A program made the position numbers and the translations under genes. From Streptomyces syringium (GTDB taxonomy: Bacteria > Actinomycetota > Actinomycetes > Streptomycetales > Streptomycetaceae): a DNA stretch of 64,000 nucleotides. Positions within the stretch are counted from its first letter, which is position 1; each line of letters begins with the position of its first letter. Under the pieces are notes generated by a model. The model saw only the letters and a program-made list of their open reading frames with translations. It did no database searches and was not told where the DNA came from. The stretch spans positions 6,407,501 to 6,471,500 of the forward strand of contig NZ_JAGIOH010000001.1 of NCBI RefSeq assembly GCF_017876625.1. Direction: 5' to 3'. This document shows, piece after piece, positions 27,101 to 33,671 of this stretch.

Positions 27101-27450
27101 GGTTCCGCTTCCCCCACGGGCCGTGTGGCGACCTCCTGGCCCGCAGGGACGACCACCGGCTCGGGCGACGGAGCGGCGAGCTGGAGGACGACTTCGGTCT
27201 GCGCGGGCGAGGGCCGGTAGGGCCGCACGCCCAGCAGCCGCAGCATGTGCAGCCGTCGCTGGTCGGGAGCCAGGTTGAGCCGGTCGCGCAGAGCCATGAC
27301 CATGTCCGTACACGTCTCGATCAGACCCCGGCCCGGGTCCGTCCGGTCCTGACCGGTCCAGGTCCCCACCTTGCGCCGTACGGCGGCGACGGTGTCGGCG
27401 ACGACCTCGTCGCGAGTGCGTCCGTCGTACTCGGGTGTCGGCAGACTCAT
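24145..27450 (-). CDS. cis12: Baseplate J-like protein, large (Cis12-type)
   Basis: 1101 aa from ATG 27450, which overlaps the preceding stop as ATGA. It resembles the putative baseplate assembly family TIGR02243. The N-terminus DPGRGLIETCTDMVMALRDRLN-type helix and MLRLLGVRPYRPSPAQTEVVLQL match baseplate J wedge proteins (Afp12/Pvc12). The long middle has alternating beta-rich insertions; late segments such as PDGTGWPLGRPVYAGEAFRVLEQVPGVGRV are typical of gpJ-like C-terminal domains. These proteins form the wedges that link sheath and spike. It shares architecture with the smaller Cis11-type protein two genes upstream. Confidence 0.88.
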   Translation of the reverse strand: MSLPTPEYDGRTRDEVVADTVAAVRRKVGTWTGQDRTDPGRGLIETCTDMVMALRDRLNLAPDQRRLHMLRLLGVRPYRPSPAQTEVVLQLAAPSPEPVVVPAGQEVATRPVGEAEPVVFSTLTEAVLNPCVLVAAGDFAESRRADGALEGMLTGFGSASGRTVEPGGPAFAGPAFHLNLPYLGDFPPPGDAFANTGPVSTGGGGDGSSHSSYALVVLSVPVPSTRVTLDVTMGVGLAPKAGTGVTRGHWEAWQGTHWTGCRVVTDTVVIQGRPGKVTLDLPTAHAPAQLLLHRAAGEGGGDSVQRLRDVGLIRYRADAGRSPLTRVTLDPVLAVSVPVVQAGLVRNETLGTATGTTGERLRFARPPLPRSTDPLVVEAVLGGRTAQWTYVASLAGSGPGDRHFTLDPRTGEAVFAPVVAGARGPRQHGAPLPAGAVVRIRRYLTGGGARGNVPARTITVLRTPLPYVSSVTNPAPAVGGTERESAAACATRLPLGSPVPERAVVPIDYEQLALAASAGMARIHHVRDAPDDALDPARNYLPWCPARTDVVLTLAPGTLTVSPGVQVIAPTEDGETVFTTTEEATRVPPDVVGAAHLGLVPGATAAVGMFAAGDYQAGGEFSGPFKDGGGLVLALLEIKEPHDPGHLTLWVRAGGDREPEDRIAVSVFAPRKAAPWWDTAAPLAYASAPAREITPADGTTVPAHPVHVSESARWQAAVARGDLAGTAQDAVDGRGAGFPTEEAVCWIAVQILDPKGTPTTTYTVYADSGKTDPVSADQYEEHDRARESFLSTDKPGQVYPLLHSPVYGQLPAVRVGAENWSTVTSFHDSLEDSKDVVVNASTGQVHFGPMVTGGSSEPKQYGAVPLPEGTPITVDGPYKATLGAAGNGIPPGGISRLKNPDDDDRIVGVRNVTTSRDGKNGYTDTSGGSTQAGVTLMVIPFVTTDERGWFPFHMLTPTRDACDTLRRSLRACQPEGVPVWLKQPVYHGIRVDARIVPADYRTADERAELRAAAERALYRYFSPVGGGPDGTGWPLGRPVYAGEAFRVLEQVPGVGRVATAELVPVDPLDGSASDPVVRIPCGPGETVYSVEHRVTVAEVPS

Positions 27451-28007
27451 CCCTGCGGTGACCTCTCGTCAGGAGCGTGGTGCGCGAGGGTGACGGTGAT
27501 CTTGAAGGGGAGGTGGGCGGGGCAGTGCGCCCGGACCAGGCGCGTGAGCCGGCTCTCGAGGGCCCGCTGGTCCTCCCCGGCCGGGGCGGTCAGGGTGACG
27601 GTGAGCATGCGTCCGGCGCGGAGCGCCGGGTCGTCGTGGGTGAAGACGCGGCCGGGGTCGTCGACGACGAGCGCGAAGCCGGGCGGCACCCAGCCGTGGA
27701 TCTCCCGGGCCTCCAGCAGCAGCCCGTACGGCGTCCCGCGGTGAGCGGCCAGGCGGGGCGCGAGGTCGACAGCCTTGCGCCGTAGGGTCTCCGGCCACCC
27801 CGGCTCCACCCGTGCGCCGGTGATCCGGATCAGCCAGTCCAGGAAGGCCGGTGGAGCGCGCCAGGGGTCGAGCACCGCGTCGAGGCCGCCGATCCGTTCC
27901 TCGGCCGGGGCCGTGGCCTGGCCGATCGCGGCCGCGAACGCGAGCGCGACCGTGTCGTGTCCGTAGACGGCCGGCAGGGGCAGGGGACGTGCGGCGTACG
28001 CGGACAT
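27447..28007 (-). CDS. Phage tail protein, TIGR02242-like
   Basis: 186 aa from ATG 28007. N-terminal ERIGGLDAVLDPWRAPPAFLDWLIRI and LRRKAVDLAPRLAAHRGTPYGLLLEA strongly resemble phage tail protein I/TIGR02242 proteins, which sit between the J-like wedges in contractile tail loci. The end domain (MLTVTLTAPAGEDQRALESRLTRLVRAHCPAHLPFKITVTL) is the typical alpha/beta tail. The role is likely baseplate periphery. Overlaps the Cis12-type gene by ATGA and follows the Cis11-type gene by 19 bp. Confidence 0.8.
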   Translation of the reverse strand: MSAYAARPLPLPAVYGHDTVALAFAAAIGQATAPAEERIGGLDAVLDPWRAPPAFLDWLIRITGARVEPGWPETLRRKAVDLAPRLAAHRGTPYGLLLEAREIHGWVPPGFALVVDDPGRVFTHDDPALRAGRMLTVTLTAPAGEDQRALESRLTRLVRAHCPAHLPFKITVTLAHHAPDERSPQG

Positions 28008-28026
28008 GCGCGGTCCTCTCTCTTCC

Positions 28027-30186
28027 TCAGCCTTCGGCGGTGTCGACGTTGATGACCATGTCGTCCACGAGGACCAGTCCGCCGTCCGAGACCTCGACGG
28101 ACGGCACGGCCCCGTCGTCGACGCACAGGCTCACCTCGGTCGTGCCCCGGACCTCCGGCACCGCCTCCAGCACGGTGAAGACGTCGCCGGTGTGGACGCG
28201 CCGACCCCACGGCCAGCCCCGCCCGTCCGGCCCGCCGGCTGTGGGGTGGAAGAAGCGGCGCAGGGCCCGTTCGGCCGCCCGCCGGGTCCTCTCCTGGTCC
28301 GCCGCCGCGCTGCTCCAGGGGCGTACGGTCGCCGCGATCCCGAAGCGGTGGTAGCGGGGTGTGCCCACCCGCAGCCGTTCGCCCAGCAGCCGGGAGGCCT
28401 CGACGACGCCCACCACCGAGTCCAGGACGTCCCGGGGAACGTCGAACGCGTCACCGGGCGGGGCCTGTGCCGGGTCTCCCTCGAAGACAGGCACCAGGAG
28501 GACGTGGAGCGGATCGTCCTCGCGCCGCCAGAGAGCGGGCTCGGTCCTCGTCCCCTTCATGAAGAAGAAGACACCGCCGATGACGACCACGGCGTCCGGG
28601 GACACCTGGCACTGCGGGGAGAGGCCGGGGAACGCCTCCGAGATCAGGGACCGCACCCCCCGGCTGCCGGCCTGCGGCACGAAGGCCCGGTCGGCGGCGG
28701 TGTAGGCGCGGTGGTAGAAGGTCTCGCCCTTGAAGAAGAACAGTTCGTACGCGTCGGCCGTGTCGGGGTCGGCGAGGACGGCGACGTCGTCGAGCTCCGA
28801 CGAGAAGTCTTCCGGCAGGCCGGGGAACGCGCTGCTGATGTCCTGTGGTGACGCGTCCTGGCCGTCCCAGAGGCACTGGGTCCCGTAGAACCAGAGCCTG
28901 GGCTCGCTCTCACCGGTGCGGATGACGGCGTCGAGGCACCTCGCGGACCTGACGGGCTCGGGTACCGCATCGTCGTCGTTGCTCTCGCCCGGCCCTTCCA
29001 GGGGCAGCGGGAGAGGGGTGATGGATTCGTCGTCGGCGAAGTAGTGCACGGCCCGCACCGGGTCCCGGGCGGCGACGGCGCAGGCGAGGATCCCGGCCGG
29101 GCGCGGCGGTTGCGTCAGGGCGGTGGGCACGCGTGAGTCGGTGGGCCGGGTGAGCGTCGTGACCCGGACCCGGGCCAGGCCGGTCACGTGCTCGTCGATG
29201 ATCTGCTCGTGGTCGGCGGCGGTGACCGCGCGGCGCAGCGGGGCGAGGCCCAGCCCCGCGCGTTCCAGCGCCTGCCGCCAGTCCTCCGCGTCCTCGGCGG
29301 GGGCGAGCACGCCGTGGGCGGTGGCGCTCAGCCCGGCGTGTGAGACCACCGTCAGCGGTGTGCCGAGGGGAAGGCTGCCCTTCCGGCCTCGGTACACGTG
29401 GTACTCCGCGCTGATCCTCGTGCCTTCCGGCGGTACGTGTCCGTGTGGCTCGGGCCCGCCCTCGGCGGGGACCAGAGGCCCGAGGACGACCTCGCACGAG
29501 GCGTCGTCCCACCAGTGGACCCGGTCCTCGGGCCCGGCCTCGGCGAAGGTACGAACCGCCGGCCAGACGGTGTCCCCGACCCGGACCGTCAGCCGCGGGC
29601 CGAACGGAGGCTCCGCGACGGGAGTGCCGGACCGCCACGGCCGGTGGCGCGTCGCGAAGCGACCGCCCGGGAGACCGTCGGACGTGCCCAGCACCTCGGC
29701 GACCGGGACGAGTCGCTCGAGTGCCTCCACCACTCCCGTGGACTGGTTCTCGGCGAGAGTGAGCGGTGCGGTGGTCGCCAGGACGACCGGCTGCTCGCCC
29801 TCGGTCGTGACCTCGGTGCCCGCCGGGATGTCCCGGCGCCCGGTCGTACCGTCGGTGCGAGTGAACGCGACGGTGATCCGGGCGGGTGAGGCGGGGAGCG
29901 GCACGATGCCCATGAGGCGGAGCAGGGCGGAACGCTGACGGGCCGTCATGCGGTTGACGCGGTAGAGCAGCTGGTCGGTCCGCTCGGCGCAGGCCTCGAT
30001 CAGGGTGACGCCGGGGTCGGAGACGTTGTGGTCGGTCCACTCGGGCGCGCGCTGCGGCAGGGCACGCTTGGCGGCGTCCACGAGCTGCTGGAAGCGCAGG
30101 TCGTCCAGGACGGGAACGGGAACGCCGGACGCGTCGGCCGGGCCGGGACGCTCGGGCGGCGGATCGGCCATGGGGAAGTCACTCAC
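28027..30186 (-). CDS. cis11: Baseplate J-like protein (Cis11-type)
   Basis: 719 aa. GTG 30186 is chosen: GGAG lies about 9 nt upstream and it overlaps the gp25 gene's last codons. ATG 30171, five codons in, is the alternative. N-terminal VPVLDDLRFQQLVDAAKRALPQRAPEWTDHNVSDPGVTLIEACAERTDQLLYRVN is the standard baseplate J signature (cited in parts: NVSDPGVTLIEACAERTD). RSALLRLMGIVPLPASPARITVAF follows. C-terminal PDGRGWPWGRRVHTGDVFTVLEAVPEVRG repeats the Cis12 C-terminal motif. It forms, with the Cis12 protein, the heterodimeric wedge expected in eCIS baseplates. Confidence 0.88.
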   Translation of the reverse strand: MSDFPMADPPPERPGPADASGVPVPVLDDLRFQQLVDAAKRALPQRAPEWTDHNVSDPGVTLIEACAERTDQLLYRVNRMTARQRSALLRLMGIVPLPASPARITVAFTRTDGTTGRRDIPAGTEVTTEGEQPVVLATTAPLTLAENQSTGVVEALERLVPVAEVLGTSDGLPGGRFATRHRPWRSGTPVAEPPFGPRLTVRVGDTVWPAVRTFAEAGPEDRVHWWDDASCEVVLGPLVPAEGGPEPHGHVPPEGTRISAEYHVYRGRKGSLPLGTPLTVVSHAGLSATAHGVLAPAEDAEDWRQALERAGLGLAPLRRAVTAADHEQIIDEHVTGLARVRVTTLTRPTDSRVPTALTQPPRPAGILACAVAARDPVRAVHYFADDESITPLPLPLEGPGESNDDDAVPEPVRSARCLDAVIRTGESEPRLWFYGTQCLWDGQDASPQDISSAFPGLPEDFSSELDDVAVLADPDTADAYELFFFKGETFYHRAYTAADRAFVPQAGSRGVRSLISEAFPGLSPQCQVSPDAVVVIGGVFFFMKGTRTEPALWRREDDPLHVLLVPVFEGDPAQAPPGDAFDVPRDVLDSVVGVVEASRLLGERLRVGTPRYHRFGIAATVRPWSSAAADQERTRRAAERALRRFFHPTAGGPDGRGWPWGRRVHTGDVFTVLEAVPEVRGTTEVSLCVDDGAVPSVEVSDGGLVLVDDMVINVDTAEG

Positions 30187-30580
30187 TCGGGGAATCTCCG
30201 GGCAGGGTATAGAAGGGGAAGACGAGGTTGCGGGGTTCGTTGGTGGCACGCAGCCGGTAGCGGATGTCGATGTAGAGCACGCCGATGTCCACGGTGTCCG
30301 TGCTGAACAGCAGGTCGTCGACCTCGATCCGCGGCTCCCACCGGTCGAGTGCCCGGCGTACCTCCACATCGGCGCGGGCGACGGTCGTGGCGTCGAGCGT
30401 GTCGAAGACGAGACCGTGGATGCCGCAGCCGAACTCCGGCCGCATCGGCCGCTCGCCCGGCGCGGTGGACAGGATGACCCGCATGGCCTGCTCCACGTCG
30501 TCGCTGCCGGTCGCCAGTCCTACGCGACCGGTGCCGGTGATGACGGCGGGGAACGCCCACCCCGCGCCGATGATGTCCAC
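30179..30580 (-). CDS. cis9: gp25-like baseplate wedge protein (Cis9-type)
   Basis: 133 aa from GTG 30580 with GAGAGG 6 nt upstream. GPW/gp25 family: GSDDVEQAMRVILSTAPGERPMRPEFGCGIHGLVFD contains the classic R-x-M-x-P-x-(F/Y)G-C/S-G block, followed by DVEVRRALDRWEPRIEV and YIDIRYRLRATNEPRNLVFPFY. gp25 anchors the first sheath ring to the baseplate in all contractile systems. Overlaps the Cis11-type gene's start by 8 nt. Confidence 0.93.
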   Translation of the reverse strand: MDIIGAGWAFPAVITGTGRVGLATGSDDVEQAMRVILSTAPGERPMRPEFGCGIHGLVFDTLDATTVARADVEVRRALDRWEPRIEVDDLLFSTDTVDIGVLYIDIRYRLRATNEPRNLVFPFYTLPGDSPSE

Positions 30581-30604
30581 GGTCGCCCTCTCTTCCGTAC
30601 CGGG

Positions 30605-32401
30605 TCAGTTGATGTCGACGGTGTTGCCGGTGATGGTGGTCTGCTGCCCTTCGAGGGTGAGCTCGCCGTGGCTCTTCACCGTGACGGTGCCGCCCTCCAG
30701 CGTCAGCTGCCCGCCGCCGCTGCCGGCCGCCGTGACGGTCACCGTGCTGGCCTTGAGGATCAGGGTGCCTGTCTCTCCCGCGTCGATGGTCAGGGTGCCG
30801 TCGCCGCGGCCGTCGAGCGAGACCCGCACGGTCTTCTCCCCTTCCCCCGCCGCGAAGGCGATGGTGGTCTCCTTCCGGTCGAGGTGGGTGACGAGCTTGC
30901 CGTCGCCGCTCAGAAGCCGGACGCCCTGAGGGCCGTCGGCCGCACTGAGCAGTTCGAGGCGGTCGCCCGAACGGGACGCGAGAGAGCTCCTGTTGGCCCG
31001 GCCGGTACCGGCGTCGACGAGCGGCAGGCCATGGTCGGTGGGGGCGTCGAGGCCGTTGTAGAGCCCGCCGAGGACGTACGGCCGGTCCAGCCGCCCGTGC
31101 TCGAAACCGACCAGGACCTCGTCCCCGGCTTCCGGGGCGAACACGCCGCCGCCACCGGCCCCGCCCCACTGGACGGTACGGACCCAGTCGGTCACGTAGT
31201 CCTGCGACAGCCACGGCAGACGCAGCCGTACGGCACCGCGCTGTCCCTTCCCCGGTTCCTTGATGTCCGTGACGACCCCCACCGCCACGCCCGGCGCGCA
31301 CAGGGGCGGTGGGTAGGGCACGACGGGCGGCGGAAGCGGGCCCACCCGGACCAGGCTCCGGTAGCCCTGCTCCCCGTCGAAGACGTGACCGCAGGAGGTG
31401 ACGGTGTACTTGCCGGTGAACGGCTCACCCACTCCGGCCAGGGTCACCGGTACGCCCGCCCGTAGTTCGGGGGCGCCCGCGACCTCGACGGCCAGCGTGG
31501 CCATCGCGGCCGCCGACTCCGCCGCGACCGCGTGGGCCGCCGCGTCCACCTGCGGGGCGGTGGTGTGGGCCCGGCCGCCGACGAGCAGTTCCGGTGCCGG
31601 CCCGGGGAAGGCCTTGCCGAGCCGTGCGGGCGTGACGCCCAGGCGCAGCCGTTCGCTGTCGCCCGCACCGGCCTTCGCGGACAGCGCGGCCTTGCCGTCG
31701 GGATCCCAGCCCCGGACCTCCACCTCGGCGACCTGGCCCTCGGAGGACACCGCGGCACGCAGCGCCAGCAGGTTCACCCCCTGCTCCAGGACGAACGGGC
31801 TCCGGTCCGCCCCCGTGCCGGGAGCGGGCGCCGCGTCGGCGGCGGCCGGGCGGCGCATGTGGAGGGCGGCCCCCTCGACCGTCAGGCGCAGACCGCGCTG
31901 GTCGGCGAGGTGGTTCAGCAACTCCCAGTCGGTCAGGTTCGGCTGGGCCACGTGCGGGATGCGGGTGCGCTCGGCGTCGATCCGGCCCGTCGTCAGCCCG
32001 TGCCGGGAGGCGGCCTGCCGGGCGACCTCGGCCACCGTGGTGTCGACGTAGGCGGCGACCCGCCGCCCCCGCGCCAGCCGGTGCCCCCGGTCCATGGCCC
32101 GCACGGTCGTGAACGACCCGTCGGCGTCCACCTCCGTCTCCAGCGCCGTGACCTCGCCGTCGAAGATGCCCGCCCGGGTGCGGCGGCGCGCGGCGGCCAC
32201 CGCCACGGTCAGCGGCGCCCCGACGGTGATCCCCGCCGCCGCCAGGAGCCGGTGCTCGGGATCGCGGAACCGTAGGGTCGCGCGGGCCGGCAGCCCCACC
32301 GACGTGTCCACCGAAGCCTCCACCAGGCGTTCCGCCCACAGCTCCGGCAGCGGGGAGCCGAAGGCGATGACCGGCTCCGCCGCGTAGAGCCTCTCCGTCA
32401 C
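30605..32401 (-). CDS. cis8: VgrG-like spike/hub protein (Cis8-type)
   Basis: 598 aa from GTG 32401, overlapping the LysM gene's stop as GTGA, with GGGAGG 6 nt upstream. The N-terminal ~350 residues correspond to the phage late-control/gp27-like hub (ARATLRFRDPEHRLLAAAGI, DWELLNHLADQRGLRLTVEG). An OB-fold gp5-like domain starts near residue 374 (VGVVTDIKEPGKGQRGAVRL, AGDEVLVGFEHGRLDRPYVLGGLYNG). The end is a short beta-helix with repeated TLTIDAG/VTVTAAG/LTLEGG turns. It forms the trimeric spike at the tube tip. No fused effector is visible after the beta-helix. Confidence 0.92.
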   Translation of the reverse strand: MTERLYAAEPVIAFGSPLPELWAERLVEASVDTSVGLPARATLRFRDPEHRLLAAAGITVGAPLTVAVAAARRRTRAGIFDGEVTALETEVDADGSFTTVRAMDRGHRLARGRRVAAYVDTTVAEVARQAASRHGLTTGRIDAERTRIPHVAQPNLTDWELLNHLADQRGLRLTVEGAALHMRRPAAADAAPAPGTGADRSPFVLEQGVNLLALRAAVSSEGQVAEVEVRGWDPDGKAALSAKAGAGDSERLRLGVTPARLGKAFPGPAPELLVGGRAHTTAPQVDAAAHAVAAESAAAMATLAVEVAGAPELRAGVPVTLAGVGEPFTGKYTVTSCGHVFDGEQGYRSLVRVGPLPPPVVPYPPPLCAPGVAVGVVTDIKEPGKGQRGAVRLRLPWLSQDYVTDWVRTVQWGGAGGGGVFAPEAGDEVLVGFEHGRLDRPYVLGGLYNGLDAPTDHGLPLVDAGTGRANRSSLASRSGDRLELLSAADGPQGVRLLSGDGKLVTHLDRKETTIAFAAGEGEKTVRVSLDGRGDGTLTIDAGETGTLILKASTVTVTAAGSGGGQLTLEGGTVTVKSHGELTLEGQQTTITGNTVDIN

Positions 32402-33120
32402 CCGGTACCTCCCGAGGGGCGCTCCTCCAGGACCGGCAGGACCAGCACCGTGCCCACCGGCACCCGGGCCGGATCGTCGACATCGTTGGCCTCCGCGATC
32501 GCCCGCCACCTCGTCGGATCGCCGTACGCCTGCCACGCCAGCCCGGCCAGGGTGTCGCCCGCCACCACGAGATGGGTGTCCACCGGCCCGTCGGCACCCG
32601 ACGTCGGGTTCTGCCGGGGCGTCACGCCGCCCACCTCCTCCAGGGAGACGGTGCAGGTGGCGCGCAGCGGTGTCCCGTCGTGCCCGAACCGGGTGTACGC
32701 CGCGTCGACCTGCGTCACCAGCGCGAGGAACGCGGTCGTGCGCGAACGCCCCCACTCCAGCCGCACCCAGGGCGCCGACGCGGGCTTCGCCGTGGCGCTC
32801 CGCGCGGTCGGGGCGCAGCAGTCGAGCAGCTTCTCCACCTGGTCCTGCACGCTGGAACGGAAGTCACCCGCGTCGAGGAACACCTCCAGCGTCATCGTGC
32901 GCGGCTGCGCCCCCACGAACTGCGCTCGCGCCGCCCCCTCGCTCGAGGGCGCCGGACTGCGTTCCCAGCGGGCCCGTTTGCCGACCTGGACCCGGTCGGG
33001 GTTGAAGTGGAAGCGGACGCGGCCGCGTTCCGGCCCCGGGGTGTTGCCGGTCCCCGTCGGAGGGTCGTAGATCACGAGGACGGCGCGTACCGGCGCGCCT
33101 CCCAGGAGCTCGGACAGCAT
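32398..33120 (-). CDS. cis7: LysM-domain baseplate protein (Cis7-type)
   Basis: 240 aa from ATG 33120 with GAGAGG close upstream. The N-terminal part has RVRFHFNPDRVQVGKRARWERSP and RTMTLEVFLDAGDFRSSVQDQVEKLLDC, as in Afp7/gp53-like proteins. The C-terminal LysM module covers about residues 185-232 (VVAGDTLAGLAWQAYGDPTRWRAIAEAN). In contractile systems this protein ties the tube-spike hub to the inner baseplate rather than binding peptidoglycan. Translationally coupled to the VgrG-like gene. Confidence 0.9.
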   Translation of the reverse strand: MLSELLGGAPVRAVLVIYDPPTGTGNTPGPERGRVRFHFNPDRVQVGKRARWERSPAPSSEGAARAQFVGAQPRTMTLEVFLDAGDFRSSVQDQVEKLLDCCAPTARSATAKPASAPWVRLEWGRSRTTAFLALVTQVDAAYTRFGHDGTPLRATCTVSLEEVGGVTPRQNPTSGADGPVDTHLVVAGDTLAGLAWQAYGDPTRWRAIAEANDVDDPARVPVGTVLVLPVLEERPSGGTG

Positions 33121-33166
33121 GTGGTCCTCTCGACGGTTCGGGACGGGCAGGGACAGTCCGGACGGG

Positions 33167-33598
33167 TCAGACGGTGATGCCCAGGAAGCCGTTGTGGGTG
33201 ATCTCCAAGGTCTCCCGGGCCGGTTGTGACTGGTCCACATCGAACGTCGGCCCGCTCCAGCGCACCGGCAGCACACCGTCGAGGAGCCACCGCACCAGTG
33301 GTCGCCGGTCCGGGCCGAGGGCGACGAGCTGGCCCGGCAGCCGCACCGGTTCGATCACCTGAGCCCGCAGCCAGGCCCAGACGAGCACGGTCTCCTGCGT
33401 CAGCGGCCTGCTGAGCACCACGTTCGTGTAGCGCAACCGCGTCGGCAGCTGCCACACATGCCCGTTCGTCCCGCCCTCGACGCGCTCCTCGACGTCCATG
33501 GCGCAGCCCAGCCCGTCACAGGCCGTGAAGGAGCCGAGGGCGTGCAGGCCTATGGAGAGCTCGAAGTGGGAACTGACGGCGAAGGGCTGGTCCGGCAT
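33167..33598 (-). CDS. Second tube protein (Cis5-type, gp19 family)
   Basis: 143 aa from ATG 33598; GGAG lies about 9 nt upstream. TIGR02241/gp19-like: PFAVSSHFELSIGLHALGSFTACDGLGCAMDVEERVEGG, then LPTRLRYTNVVLSRPLTQETVLVWAW and a C-terminal strand ARETLEITHNGFLGI. It is the tube-initiator type paralogue found upstream of the LysM gene in eCIS loci. Probably forms the first tube ring on the spike. The open frame upstream of this ATG lies in the repeat-protein gene and is not coding. Confidence 0.87.
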   Translation of the reverse strand: MPDQPFAVSSHFELSIGLHALGSFTACDGLGCAMDVEERVEGGTNGHVWQLPTRLRYTNVVLSRPLTQETVLVWAWLRAQVIEPVRLPGQLVALGPDRRPLVRWLLDGVLPVRWSGPTFDVDQSQPARETLEITHNGFLGITV

Positions 33599-33671
33599 GT
33601 GCGAGCACTCCGTGGGTTCGGGCGGTGCGGCTGCTTCGAGGGCGACGAGCCGGGGCGTCGTCGGCGGGGCG